The notes: generated by a model from the sequence alone, not told the origin. A DNA stretch of 60,000 nucleotides from Hydractinia symbiolongicarpus (GCF_029227915.1 NC_079886.1:6388001-6448000); one strand, 5' to 3'; shown: positions 23,601 to 38,900, numbered from the stretch's first letter. Program-made: numbers and translations.

Positions 23601-26600
23601 TGAACAATGACAATATTACTAAACACCAACTGTTAACCAACCTATTAATTTCGTTTTTCAAAAACATATTTTCTTCTTTGTTCCATATGCTGGTGAGATG
23701 GCTTCCCATTTTTTCACATTGTACCTTCGCAGCATGAAAATCTACTTTTACACTTCTGGACGTGAAGTAATAGCAACTTCCATTAAAATGTCTCCAGTCA
23801 GTTTTACAAAGTGTAGGATCTACAAGAAAACAAGCGAATGACACTCAAATTTCTAAAATTTATTTAAGCTGAAAGCCAAGATAGCATGACCCCCCCCCCC
23901 CCCTTTAGGAAGTAAACGAGTATTTCAGGATTGAACAGAAATAACCTGATGATTTCCAAAAACAAGTATTGTCCAGTGTTTTTTGCTTGTATGTATTTTT
24001 AAAAGTTTTTTTAGCTTAGATAACTTGATAATGCAACACTGTTACGAAAAGCTTCGTGCATTTTTATTTTTATTTGAAATTAAGTTTTTATGAAATTACA
24101 TATAGTTTTTGACCGATCTTTTTTTAAAAAAAGTTTTTTGCTTGTTTATCAACTTGTAAGAAGTTTTTCCCAAAGAAATACATACTATTTCCAAGTGTAA
24201 AGGACCTTCCCCGAGGCCACCGTCTGAGAACTGATAAAAATAAGCTAAATATTGACAGTAACATTTGTTTGTAATGTTTGTAATGTTTCCCCATAAGATT
24301 TCTACAGATGCAGCAAAATCTGAAAAGTTCAGACCTTACACAGTAAAAGGCCAGTAAAAGTTTTTCGGTTTTACAAAATCAGGAAAAAACTCTAAATTTT
24401 AAGGAAACGCGTTTTTTTATAAGCAACCCAGATACCAGCTTAAAGGGCTCAAATTGCTTAGCTGGTTCCTTAAAACTTAAATTATGTATTTTTTAAGTAA
24501 GATGTTTGAGGTGGTTTATTTATTCGATTTATTTTAACACTTCTCTACATCACATAGGGTTGTTTAAATAATACACTTTTTTCACATTACAACTGAGAAG
24601 GGAATGTTGTTAAGCGAGAGAAAGGTATTTACAGGATCATTTGATACCCGAACATTGCCAAGCAATTTGCCTAATTTTTGCTCGAGGAGACCCTTTTCCT
24701 ATGTTGTTTATATAAAAAGTATGTGTTCTGGGTCAATGACCATGTTTGCAAAACCTCGTACTGTTATCCGCTCGAAATTAACCACTTTAAATTATTTCTT
24801 TCGCTGCTACCTATCAACCGAAAGAAATTGAGTGACACAATTTTACAAATACATCTTTTACCTTGAGTAGTTGCAGGTGTTGTTGTGGCTGGGGTAGTTG
24901 TTGGATAAATATAACCTAAATAATAAAAATGTACCTTTTTCAACCAGAAAACCGGAACATATCATAACACGATCCGCTACAGGTTAATCTTTAACCTGCT
25001 GGTTGGCTTTTTTAGAATGTGAAATGGTTGTTAAAAGATGATGCCTGCTGCAAACTCTTTGGAACTTTATGAGCTTTAATAATATGGCTGCCACAGGTAG
25101 AAAAAAGATTAATCTGCATGTACATAATTGCTGTAATAGAAACCAGCATTCATGGTTGCAATGTCAGGCGTATAGTCTTCAAAAAAATATCAAATAGAGA
25201 GAATTTTAATGAAAAAACAAGCAAAGCAGTATTAGGATTAAAGAAAGTTGCACCTTACATATCACCATAAGAGCAATGTCCCAATATGAATAGCAAGAAT
25301 TTTGACAATATTATACATTCATTTTTAAATCAAATATCCGGTAGTATGAAAACACATGCTTACCAATTGGAATTTTACATACGGAGGAATATCTAGCATA
25401 GCAAGCAAGATCCCACCATTTACCATTAGTACTCATTCCTGCACAGAGATGACGCTGACCAGTATTAGGACGTCCAGTATACCAGTTGATATAAGATAAA
25501 GGATTACCATCAATCCATGAGAAGCCTGAAATGGTAAATTATAAAAATCATGGATTTTTTTACATCTAAAGCAACTAAGATTCACTTTTGTTACTTTAAC
25601 ATAAGTGTCTGGACTGTTATTTAAAATAATATAATATTGGGTCACGTTCAATGCCTTGATGTTATTTTAACCCGACATGTACAGAATGAAAATCGAATAT
25701 TGACCCTATAGGCTATGTATATGTTAAAAAGTTTAGAAATTTTTTTTGCTGTGGTAAACAGGATATAGGATCACACAATTTTAGGCATAATTCGCTTTTT
25801 AAAACTAACTTTCTGTTGGTACTTTATAAACTAAACGGCATTTTTTATCTCGCAGAATAAGGTCTCGTCATAAACAAACAACATCGTCTGTACTTAGCCA
25901 CATCAAATATTAGAAAGATTTTGGCTACTAAAATGTACATCCAACAAGACGAGGAGTTTAGCTTAGCTATCCAGCTACTTATGCTTTCTTTAGTTTAGTT
26001 TAATGTAAGTGCATCTTAATATTTCTTTTGATCTTACCTCCACCAAGCTACCTAGCAGTCAGACAGATTTTTTTGATAATAATCAACCAGATAATATTGA
26101 AATAAACGTTGCTGTGACCACAAATAATATCTAGGCACAACTGGTGGTGAGTTAGCGATAGAGGAAATTTAGTTTTATAAAGATCACCCTTTCGGATGGC
26201 TTTTAAAGTTTTGGTATAAAAAACTAAGTGGTATAAAAAACTGAAAATGTGTGGGTACTTTATCTTAATTTACTATACAAATCTAAGTATCAAAATTTTA
26301 GCACAAGAAGTATGGAAGCAACCAGAATTTATCATGACATTACAATATGATATAATGTCATGTAACAAGTTTGTATTAAGATGTTTTAACGGCAATGCTA
26401 TAAGTAGTCCAGAATACAGGTACTGTATGGTATGCATCACCCTTCAGTGCTACACAAGCCAAGAAAGCCTGTGATTAGGATTACCTTAGCACGCAAGACG
26501 TATTTTGAGTATAAAGGATTTTTGGCAGCATTGATGTGTCAGTTTCACTAGGGTTACCTAAGAATAGTTGGGGAGGAAGGGGGTGGGGAGACCGTGTTTA

Positions 26601-29600
26601 CAGTTTTCAATAAGTTTGTAAGTCATTTTGTCTTTACAAATTAGGGGGGCAATAAAATCATCTCTACATAAGTAAACACTGCCATAATAAAGTTTTTAAA
26701 CATGTGCTAACTTTACATCAAAACACTTAAAATCAGAATCATCTTCCAAAATCATAAAATGCATTGACATAAACATCAGGAGTTATCTCTGTGCGTTTTA
26801 TATTATCTTTGTTTGCATTGAAGGGGTTATTTTTAAAATTCAAATCTTATTTTAAAATAAACTATAAACCAAAAACATATATAAGGCGATACTGTGTAGC
26901 ATACTGACCGCCGTAATTATAATACAGTCCTCAGTCTATTGAAAAATAATACAGTCCTCAGTCTATTGAAAAATAATACAGTCCTCAGTCTATTGAAAAT
27001 CCACAGGGATTCGCTTGTCACAACAAAATCAAATTGATAAAGATATGGCGGTATTATGTCTTTAAGCACGCCTTTTTCTCTTCCACACAAAATACAATAA
27101 CATTACAACTAATACCCATGAAACGATGAATTTATCCACGTTGGCCCGTAGCTAAATTCATGCCTTCGCCCTTCCTTTATATACCGCATTTTGTGTCTTG
27201 CTACTTGAGGTACCATTTTGCGCAGAGACGGACAGTTATTATTAAAGAGACAGAAACAAATTATGAAGACACGGCAAGTGGCCATCACATACCTTCAAAA
27301 ATAGCTTCATTAGTGAGTCCAAGCCATGCAAAATGAATACCAGATTTTTCAAAAGCTCTTAATATTATTCTATTTTCATCATAATTCATTATCGAAGCTA
27401 ACATTGCATTGCGACCAAGTTTAGAGCATGCTTCTTGGGCGTCAACAAAAGACATCCTATAAAAGCATAAAAAAATGAGAATGTTGAACAAAAATGAGAG
27501 AAAAAGCAGAATTAAAAAACAATTTGAAACATCCATAAGCATACCCCTCAGTGATAATTTTGATACAATGATTGTTTGATACGGTCCAATTTGTCGGGCA
27601 GGACCCATTTGGTTCTACAAGTAAATAAACCAGCAAACATTTAAAGAAAGTTTAAAGAAATATGAATTATCTCAACATCAGGCTTTACAAGACTTTAAAT
27701 AGAAGAAAAAAAACCCAACCACTATGTGTTCTTTGTTGAATTCAGGCTACATGTAAAATTTGCCAAGGTAGCAAGTACATATTAGTGTACAATCTGAATT
27801 TATAATCTCATAATACACAAAGTATTTATTTGTTTTCTTTTGCCCTGAAAGGCAAAATAAATTTAAAAACAAATGTGGAAATTTAAACTTTATGAATTTT
27901 AGTCAGCATTTCAGCGAAGCTCTACATAAAATAGAGGGAAAGTTTTTTGGTATATGGAAGGGCTTAATGAATGTTTGCCTTCTTCATCATGTGAAATTTT
28001 CCAATGGCAATTTAAAAATTATTTTAACAAAATAGTGAGATTCCATTTTGCTTTTACAAATATATGGGGTTTCGCATTTCAAAACAAACCGAATTTTTTT
28101 TTAAATAATTTCTTCTGATCATTATGGATTTTGCTTTGGCAGGTAATGTTATAGAGAAAATGCGAAGCATCAATCTTTGTGTGTAGTCATATAATCTTTA
28201 AAAACTATGAAAGGATTCAAAAAAATGTTATTTAAAGTTATTTTAACTTACTTTGGACTGTTGGTGTTGGTGCTTCAGTCGTTTTTACTAAACATAGAAA
28301 ATAAAATTAAAGTCAAAGAACAAGACTAAGCATAATAAAAATAGGTAAAATATAAACGGTCATTAGCAGCCGAGTACTGCATCCGTCACAGCAGCCGAGT
28401 ACTGCAACCGTCACAGCAGCCGAGTACTGCAACCGTCACAGCAGCCGAGTACTGCAACCGTCACAGCAGCCGAGTAAAAGTCAGTGCATTGCAACAGCAT
28501 CTCGTAGAAGTGCCATGTGCAAAGAGAGAAAAACAGTACTGTTGATCTCTCCAAAGGTGAAATGAAAACATTACATGGCATTTGCACCCATTTTTTATAT
28601 AATTTTCGGTCAGATTACCAATTAGAAATATAACGCATGGTAATGTAACCTACTATATCATTTCAATGACTGGTCAAAGAATAAATTTTCAATATGCGCG
28701 CTCCAAAAAAATTTGAATTCAACTCTTTTCCATATGGATGAAGCCGGTTCAATCAGATCAGGTGATTTAAATATAATACACATATCAGTTTCTACATTGT
28801 AAATAAGGCTTTAGATTGAAAAAGGAATTAAGTACTTATTTTTCATTTCATATTTAGTGGCTATTTATGTTTATATGAAGGTGTATTGGTTTAGCAAAAC
28901 AACCAATATACTTGCCAGACTTGGTTATGAAATTATTTTTATATGCAAAAAAATGTCCCGGTTGACATAACTCATTAAGAACAACACACCAAACTCTTGC
29001 AGTTTACCACTTCTGGATAGAATCCAGATATTTTAAAAGGGTCAATACAAGACAATTGTTAAGATTTTCTTTTCAATTCACAAATCCAAATTCTTTTTAC
29101 CTACAAATCCAAATTTTTTTAACTCTCATAAAAACTTTCCATATTGTGTTCCTGATGATTTGCGGGAAATTATAGAGTTTAATCACAGCAGGCAAGATCT
29201 GTTGATTTTGTGCAGACAAGTATGATTTTGAAAAATATGCTTGAAAAATTACGTTTTAAAAACTTATAAATGGAATGCACGGCTGAACCATTTTTCAGGT
29301 CAGATTTGTGAACAAAGCCATATTCCTGGTGCAGAAAAAATCAAATCAAAATTCTAAATTTATGTTATTTGTGAAGTGCCACTAAAAATGGTGAATCGAC
29401 TTACAAGTTCATTATAAAAAACAACACATATATATATACACTACATAAAAGAAATACACCACACAAAAACTTACCCTTTAACTTGCGACACAAGAATGGT
29501 AATTTTATAGCTTCATCTGTTGGCTTCCAATACATGAATTGCTGTGGACCTTCTAAAAGGCGCATTGAAACATATTTTCCAAGTCTTGGATCTGGCTGCT

Positions 29601-29869
29601 TGTTATACCAATTAGTATACACAACTGGCTTATTGTTCATCCACGAGTAACGTTGCATTACATTATCATACTTCATGCCAATCCAGATGTCTGACTTCTT
29701 GTACATTTGACGCGTCAAAGTTGTGATAAAAAGCTCTTCCTCTCTGCAAGAATAAGAAATGTCAAGGCTATTGTTCTAGCTTTAATCCAACACAACCTTA
29801 CCATGGACTCATATTTGCTGGTTCAAGTTAACAAAGGAAAAATATTCCAGTCTTTTTAAAACTGAACTT

Positions 29870-29900
<31 letters not shown>

Positions 29901-32900
29901 GTACTAAAAGAAAATTTATTGCATGGTACAAAGTGCAATTATTTACAGGTTCTAAAATGTTATTTGTGTTATTTCAAAACTTTGACAGGGGAAGCTATGA
30001 CACCTACAAAAAAGCAGAATAAGAAAGTTTTGAAATATGTATTAATTTTCTTGTGTAGATAAACTTTATAACCAGTTTTAATAATCATATATTGTATGCA
30101 AAGTCAAAAAAAATCGAATGATGGCGATAATAAAAAAAACATAACTATTGTCACCATTTCTATTAAATGTCTACTCCTGTCAGTACAACCTTTCTAATAC
30201 ATGTCACAACTTAGCAATTGGAATAGTGGATGGTGAGGTGTTAACAAAACCTGCATCTTCAGTATTCTTTATCAACATAAAAAAAAATTAAATTAGAAAG
30301 GCTGCTGTAGTAGAAAATTAAATGTATCGATCTCGGTTCAATATTATTTCTCAGAAACGCATTTTGTTAACTTACTGAGATTCAATGGATGCAAGTTTGC
30401 CATTATCTTTTTCACATCGTTCATTTGCAGCTGTTACATTCAATTCTTCCAGATACAATCTGTAGCATATTGCATTGTTAAGGTACACAGAATAGCCCGC
30501 AGAAACACATCCTAATGTGGAAACCATGCTGGTATCTGAAAAAATAATACATTTTACTCTTTATTTTAATATGGTCATTGTATTTTCAAGTTTTAAAAAT
30601 TAATTTTTAACAATATAACTAGTTAGTTATTTTTCTTTACGTAGAGAAATTTCTAAATTAATAAAAATACTCAATTTGGCATGGAGTTTACTGATGTCTT
30701 GAATCTCCAAACTTACTTTACACATTTATTTACACAGGCATACCATTGTTATAATGCATCAAGAAAATAAAAATAAACCAAGTTTTCTGACATAAGGAAA
30801 ATGTTCTACCAAAGACAATCAAAAAGTATAGAAGTAATCGCACCTTCTGGACATGTGTAGTTTATGGTCAATCTTTTATTGTATGACATCACTTTTCGCA
30901 AACAAGGTGGCGTATTATTGAAGAAGCTATCAGAGGATCGAATATTTGAACATGTATGTCGTTTACAATTTTTTTCCACAATCTTTATGCCAAGTTCATT
31001 ATTAATGAGACAATTATCTTTGACGCTTCCAAACTGCACCTTAGTGATATTAACTTCCTTGCCTAGTGGACACCCAAATGATTTTGTCTGATAGCGATAA
31101 AACTTAACAGTAAATTCTTTAAAACTCCCTATAAAAAAACTCACATGTTCATTGTATGAAGAAAACGACATTAACTACTTATAACTAAAATTGCAACATA
31201 CCATCCTGTTTCTTTGGTGTGTATACTAAAAGAAGATTAAAAAAAATATAGCACCTTTGTTAATACCTAAACTTAATTTGTGCGTGTATTAAAATAAATT
31301 AATGGAAATTGTAACCTCTTATACCCGACTTCCATGCCATTCGGTACAAATATATATTTAAGTAATCAAAATACAATAGTAAATTGACTCTGGAGCAGTA
31401 GGTAAAAAACTTTACAAGGTAGCCATCCCACCAAAATTTTAAATTTTTCTTAAAATATGATTAATAAGAAACAACATCAATTCAGTGAAATAATTGAGAA
31501 ATTGTAACTAAGCATCAAACCACGCAGCAGAAAAGATAAAAATTAAAAATATATATATTAATAACACTTGTTAATCAACGCTTTAATGCCAGATGCAGGC
31601 TTTCTAATTCATATGGGCAATCAGCAAATGCTAAGACAAATGTGGAGATGTTCTTAATTCACTTCAGCAAATTTTCCTTTAACTTGGATGGAACTTGACC
31701 TTCCGAATGTTTTGATCTCATTTTCTCTCTTAATTTACCTATTGTTCGCATACAATTTCTTAATTGTGTTTTTAGCCAAAATGTATTTATGTCTGTTTAT
31801 AAAACTTTTGCTGCTTTACTACACTGAAATATCTCTACTTGTTTTAAGTTAATTATCACTAATTTAAAGTAATGCTTACCCCGTGGATACTTGCATGCAT
31901 AGGCCTTACGCAAGTAACATAGATCATCATTCCAGTAGCCATCACCTGTTGTGTGAACACAATCTTCTCTTCGTCCATTCCAGTTATTTGGTTCGTACTT
32001 GTTCCAGTAAGTAAATGATACTGGACTACCATCAGTCCATTTATAAACATGATTTTGATCATGTGAGCTCAATCCTAAAACATTATATATTATTTTATTA
32101 TCAAGTTAAGATGAACGTTTATTTAAAATCTTCTAAGCACATAGGCCAAAATAAAAAAAAAGAAATACAAAAATACACATTGGTATGCCTGATGCAGCTA
32201 AGTGATTTTCATAACATTTAATGTTTTATTAAAGATTTGTCAAATATAATTTTATACTCATCCCTAGATTATAAATTTTTGTATGTTGCAAGGATTATGT
32301 ATGTATTAGCACATTAGACTCAGTTTTAGTAGTTTTTTAACAAAATTTATTCCACAACATTGCATACATGTATACCTACACAATTATGGTTAATGTCATT
32401 TTTAAGAATGCCAAAATAAGACCAAACTGATGGAATTAGTAAAAGGAATAATTTTTTATTAGCTATACTTCCTGGCCCTCTCAAATTAGGTATTCACTGG
32501 GTACTAAATGTATTTCCACTCAATATGAAAAAAAGTTTAAGAATTTGTGATGCTCTCTAGGAAAATCGAGCACTTTTTAAAAATACAAAATACAGAAGTT
32601 TTGTATTAAAAAATAAGGATTTCGTATTTTAAAATATGCGTATTTTTAAAAATACGAAATACGAATTTTCGTATTTTTAAAAATAGAACATAAGAAATTC
32701 TAATTTTAAATATAGAATTTCGTGCTTTTAGAAATGGTATGTATATCAAGCGAGTAGTTAAGTAAATTGAATAGAAAAAATACTCACTTTTACAAGTTTG
32801 CTTTTAATAGATTTTTAATTGGCTCAATGATTTCACAGGGACGTTTTCTCGTCATTTTATAATGAAATACGGCAACTTTGGAGCTTCGCAGGGACGTTTT

Positions 32901-35900
32901 CTCGTCATTTTAAAATGAAATACGGCAACTGTGAGATTTTGCAGGGACTTTTTCTCGTCATTTTAGAAAGAAATACAGCAACTTTGAGACTTCACAGAGA
33001 CGTTTTCTCGTCATTTTAGAATGGAATACGGCAACTTTAAGGTTTCGCAGGGATGTTTTCTGGACATGAGTGAAATACGGCAACTTTCAATTCGTATAAA
33101 AAATGAGACGAACCCTAACCAGACATTACTTTTTTTATGTCTTTGTATTTTAAATCTGCAGCTTATTTTTAGAAATGCGTATTCTTAGAATTACGTATTG
33201 TACGTATTAATTATATCTATTGTACGAATTAAAAATAGAAGTGGTCGATTTTCCTAGAGAGCATCACATTTACATCAATGCTTTTGTAAAAATAAGTCGT
33301 CCTGTTTGTGAAAAATATTTGTGCAATTATGTCAAACTTAAAAATCTATGCCAATTTTCAACACATTAACACTGAACTAAAAGATTCTAAAATTTTGCAG
33401 TATGGTAGCTGGGTACTTTCGTAGTTAAACATAGGACATTCAAAAGCATAAAATGCAAGTAAGTTTGAGCCCTTAGCTACCTGTTACTAAAACACCTTTA
33501 ATATTAAACATACAATCTCACCAGAATCATGAAAATAATTATGAAAATAGAAAGAAGAAAAAAGAAGTAAAGTTAATGTTAAAGGGACATAAAAATTTGT
33601 AAGTATCTTTTTGATCAACTATTTCGCAACCATTGTGAGTTTTACAATGAAAAATTTAATGAATGCTAAATGGAAGGGGTTAATATGACAAATACCCTAT
33701 CTTTAAAATAGCGTTTTTTTGTTAGTTATTGTAGTATTTAAATTGAAAAACTAGTCTGCATGGCATGGTTGTAATGTATGTATTTCGTATTAACGTTAGA
33801 AATTCAGAACTACACACCTATCCATATATCGGTTGCCAGTCCATATTGTTTTGTAGCAATTGATAAAAGTGCTTGTTCATCAGGTGAATGTACGCTCATC
33901 AGATCTCCTCCTTTTCTTCGACAACTGTCCTTTGCTGAACTCCAGGTTGTTGTTATTGAATTAAATTCGTAACAAAATGATCCAGCTGCAATTTGACCCC
34001 ACATACACTTGCCAAATTCTAAAAGTTATGGAAAACTTCATTACAGTAGAAAGTTTCTGTTAGGTGGCACCCTCAGTAATATAAATCTTTGGTGGGTTTT
34101 TTTGAGTCAAGAACAAGGCAGTAAACAAATTGGTGGTTATTACATTGAAGGTCAAACAAGACTTACAAGTGTTTGTGGTGACGACATTACAGTAAAAACC
34201 TAAACCCTTTACAATACAATAAAAAAATTCTTAAGGAGTTATATAACAAACCTTATAAACAAAAGGCAAAATGCTTAACAGCATTTGGAGATTCTATCTA
34301 GTCGAATTATGGTATTTTTTCCTGCTTTTTCAATTTTTAATGAAATCATTGTGACTCAAAAGTTTAACTTTGTGGCCACTAAAATATGCCAAATTCAAAA
34401 TACAATAAAGTACATTTTTAGGTAACAACCTTACAATTTGCCAGTGGATATATTATATTTAAGTAAATCACACTATGTATCTTTCAGTACAGTAGGTACT
34501 CTCTGATTACAGTACACAATGAAAATTCAGTACTTTTGAGTACCTCCAAGTTTTTCACTACAAGTCAGTGATATATTCAAAATAAAAAAAATTCAGAAAA
34601 AACATGAAAATTAAGTTATCCAAGAAGATCTCTAAAAATCTCATTTTTATCAACAAAAGCACCTTCAGTAAATTTGTGCTAGCATCATAAGTTAATTAGA
34701 ATTGAAAAAATGGTGGTGCCACAACTGTTTTAAACAATGTCTGCAACTTTCAACATAAACATGTTAGAGTAAGTTTTGTTTGCAAACGCAAATATTATTT
34801 CACATTAAACCAAATATTAAATCGAAATAATTTTACTCTTAAAAACTTCAGTCTCGCCTACAAAACACATTCCAAGGCCCACCTCCAGCCCCTTCAGCGT
34901 AAAAGGGAACTCTAGAAAGAAAAGAAAACACAACATAATATCGTTTGGCACTTTGCATTAATGGTTCAAACCTGTATTGTATATTTTTTTCACTTCCAAA
35001 GGAGCCAGAACCTTCTCAAATATTGCCAATGATGCAAACGACACCGCAGCATAACCAGTTCCACTAATACTTTTTCCAAGAACAAGAAAGTTTGAAGTTG
35101 CTACACCAGTTGATGACTTTGTTTGACCAAGAGATGAGCCTCTAAAAAAGGTTAAGAAGGTGTTCATAAAGATGTTTAAAAATAAAAGAAGGATATACCT
35201 ACTCCTTCTTGATCGCAAAAGCTTGATACCTTGTACAAATACTTTGTTTTTTATATTATACAGAACAAAAATGTAACTTACTTTAATTCACCATTTATAT
35301 AAACCTTTAATCCATCAATTCTTGACCATGTAAATGCAACGTGGTTCCATTTTTCCTTGTTATAGAGCACATTGGTGGTATAGTAAAGATTGTCTCCACT
35401 TAAGTACACATAAAGTTTATCATATTGCAGGTAAATGTAATAACCTTTTGAAATCTTTGACTGCGATAGTGAATTTAACAAGTATGTTTTGTAACTAGAC
35501 ACTGATGGCTGTGTTTTATTAAATAGCAATGAAACTGTTATACCATGAGTACAATAGCTGGATGCAGGATGAGTGGCACAGGGCTCGCTGAATTGATCGA
35601 ACTTCAGATAATTTCTTTTACCATCAAAAGATAAAGCATATCTTAATTTCTTGGGTGAAAAAGGAAAAGGAAAATTGATGGCTTTTCCAAAGTTCCCATA
35701 AGCTTGTGCTGGAAAGGTGCCAAAAACTTGCCCATTGGTAACAACATCCAAGGGCCAGTAATAATCAGGGCCACTAATCCAATCTATAAGGAGAAAAAAA
35801 TCAAGCTAGCAAATGAAAAAGGTAATTATAAAATCACTAATCCAATAACAAATCATTTACTTCTTAGACTTTCACACAGCAGTACATACTGAAATGTGCA

Positions 35901-38900
35901 CTCAGACATAGTACATTTTAAATAACTATGTAAAGTTTTACAATGCTGAAACAAATAATCCAGTTAAAAAGCATTATAGAATTGAATTTCACTAAATAAA
36001 ACAGCATTCGGGGTGGCAGTAACCTTTCATAGATGTTAAAACAGCTGCATATATTTACCCAGTGTTTTATGAATACAAATTTTGTTTACTATTTCTTTAA
36101 AATACCTGAAGATTATTATCTAAATTGTCAAGTCAGCAAAAATTTCCAATTTAAATGTATAATCAATTTTCACAAGCTCTAACTTTTTATAACCTTACGA
36201 TTCTGCTGCATTGTTGTTTATGTTCCAAAACATTTCTAATATTATTTCAAGATAAAAATTTACACTTACTGCTGTTAAACGGTTCCTTCGGAATGTATGC
36301 ACTTTGATCTAAACAAAACAATAATGATTATTAACCACACATTTTATTTAACTTTCGCAATACTACATTTAACAGTCCAGACATTTAACCTAACAATATT
36401 TAATTCATCTCTTAAACAAAAGTCTTGAAGAAACCATTTTGTGTTGAACAAATTATTTTAATGCTAAAATGTATTGTTGGCTTTTGACATATTTTTTTCT
36501 TCGTTTATTTGTCTTTAACTCACTGAAAAAAGCAGGGGAATCCAAAGTTTCATTAATACAGTATTATAGTTTGTTTGACATGTTTTATAGTCAATAGTAT
36601 TTGTTGTGTTTTTTCTTATAAAACAGAAAGAAAGAAAGAAAAATATGGTCTTCAATCTCTTCATCGTGTTTTACATTATGGTATAGTTAAAAAGATAATA
36701 GTATGAAGGTAATTTTAGGGAGAAAACCCTCAAAATAACAAACTTAAGCTAGGACAAGGCTTTTTTGCTGACAAGAAATTAGATGAAAACAGCTTACATT
36801 TCTTTTTGCATATGTAACTTCTGTAACTTGTACAATCTTGATCCATCCAATCACCATCTTGCGATCTCATTGATACACAGTTTGTTCGAACTAGAATTTA
36901 TTTGAACCTTTGTTTATCAAAACTTAAACGTAACGCAACTAAATTGTTTATAACATCCATAAAATCAGGAAAAATGACGTAATGCAATTTCACAAATAAA
37001 GAGGGGAAAAGGAGATGTAAAACAAGAAACTTGATAGTCCAGTCATTACTATCCTATGCACAAAACCTAATAAAGAGCAAAATGACTGAACAAATTAAAT
37101 TTGCTTACTACTCTCTTTTTTAGGTTGGCCTGTATACCAGCTTGTTAACAATAACGGTGAATGGTCGTTCCATTTGAAGAAACCTTCAACATCTAAATCA
37201 TTTAGTCCTATCCAAAAGTCATTAAAGCGACTCAATGGCTTCAGGTTAGTCTTGATATAATTCATTTCTTGTGTTGTTGTAATACTGAGTAAATCACCAC
37301 CATCTGCTTTGCATATGCTTTGAGCAGCTAAACAGTAACACAAACAATTTTACGGTTAAACCAAATTTTCAGCAAATAGCTTGAGTCATAGCTCCAAGTA
37401 ACTTCCCTAGATAGACTATAAATTATAATTTTAAATGAAGATCATACTTCTCAATACTGTGCAGGGTTTTTTATCGAAATTCAAAATAACATACCATCCC
37501 AGGTTGTTTTTCTTGTATTAAACTTGTAGCAGTTACGCGAAGCTTTATCTTCGACCCAACCAAGCCCACACTGTTGATGATTCAAATCTAATTGTTGGAA
37601 AGAATATAAGTTTTATGTAGCAATTTCTTACAACTTTTTTTAAGATATTTTGCATCTCTTTAAATAAAAAAATCAGATTAGTTACAGGTCAAAACTTTAT
37701 ATATTAATTCTCCTTAATAAAGTTCTGGGAGTTTTAAGTTTTACCCATAATCTAAATGAAAGTCATTGTACGAATTTAATGGAAACTTAAGGGGACGTGT
37801 TAAGTAATCATTGATATCTGCGACCTTGGAAATTAAAAAACCTAAACATCAGTCAGGATGGTGTTGAATATATTTGTAAGGACTAAAATAGGTGTCCACA
37901 AGAGCACTAGAACCGAACCAGCAGTATAATGACAGAACAGGCAGAGAACCAACAGTAAATATATTCCATATCTGTTTTCGTTTTGAGAAATACACATGAG
38001 AAAATAAAGAATAACGTTAAAACCAAGCAATATGAAATTTAATTGTAAGTTAAAATTCAGTATGCCAGTTAATTAAATGTAAGTTGGAGATTGTATAAAC
38101 AAAATATTGACTTTTACAGCTTTTAGCTGGTAGATTCACAAAATGGTAGTTATAAAGAGGGTATTAGTGGTGGTGGTGTGACAAAAGATTAAAAATATTG
38201 ACTACAAAACTGCAAGTAGCTATAACTTAGCAGAATGAGTACTTCATTTTTATATAAAACAACCAACCAATAAACAACTAGTGCTAAAATGGTAAATTTT
38301 AAAGCAAATTGTAGTGGGTTCGTCTGCAGCTCCCAGTTATGGGGACCGCGGATCGAATCCCGCTCACTGACAGGCAGTATGTTAGTGATGAACAAAGTAG
38401 TTCTCTTTCAGTAAAACACAGTAAGTTTCATAGCTATGCAACAAGGCAACAAAGAGTTTTTAAAACAAACTGGCAGGAACCAAATAGAGTAATCAAAATT
38501 AAATTATATTATTAGTTTATTCATCTATTTATTTTCATTTATTTGTTCATCTATTATTTTTAGTTATTCATCCATTCATTCAATAATTTATTTGTTTGTT
38601 TACTCTTGCTTTATTAATTTTCTCACTTTCGCTCATTCATTCAACAAAATAACTTATTTGTTCGTTTATTTTCCTTTAAATATATATACTTTATAACATA
38701 AAAGTTTAGGGAAGAACTTAAAAAATTAAAATATTATCTGCATTGCAATAATTCAACAAAATCATTTCTATGTTATTCAATGCAGCTTACCAATCCCACA
38801 ACCATAAAACTCTACTCTCATGCAACAGGCCTGAACCCATCTCATTGGATAGATACGGACATACTGGGCAATTAATGGTGAAGGAAGGCGAAGGTTCATG

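Noticed and set aside
38305-38380. Functional tRNA gene
   Set aside because: A B-box-like motif is present, but the T-stem and acceptor stem do not pair. It is kept only as a SINE-like fragment.
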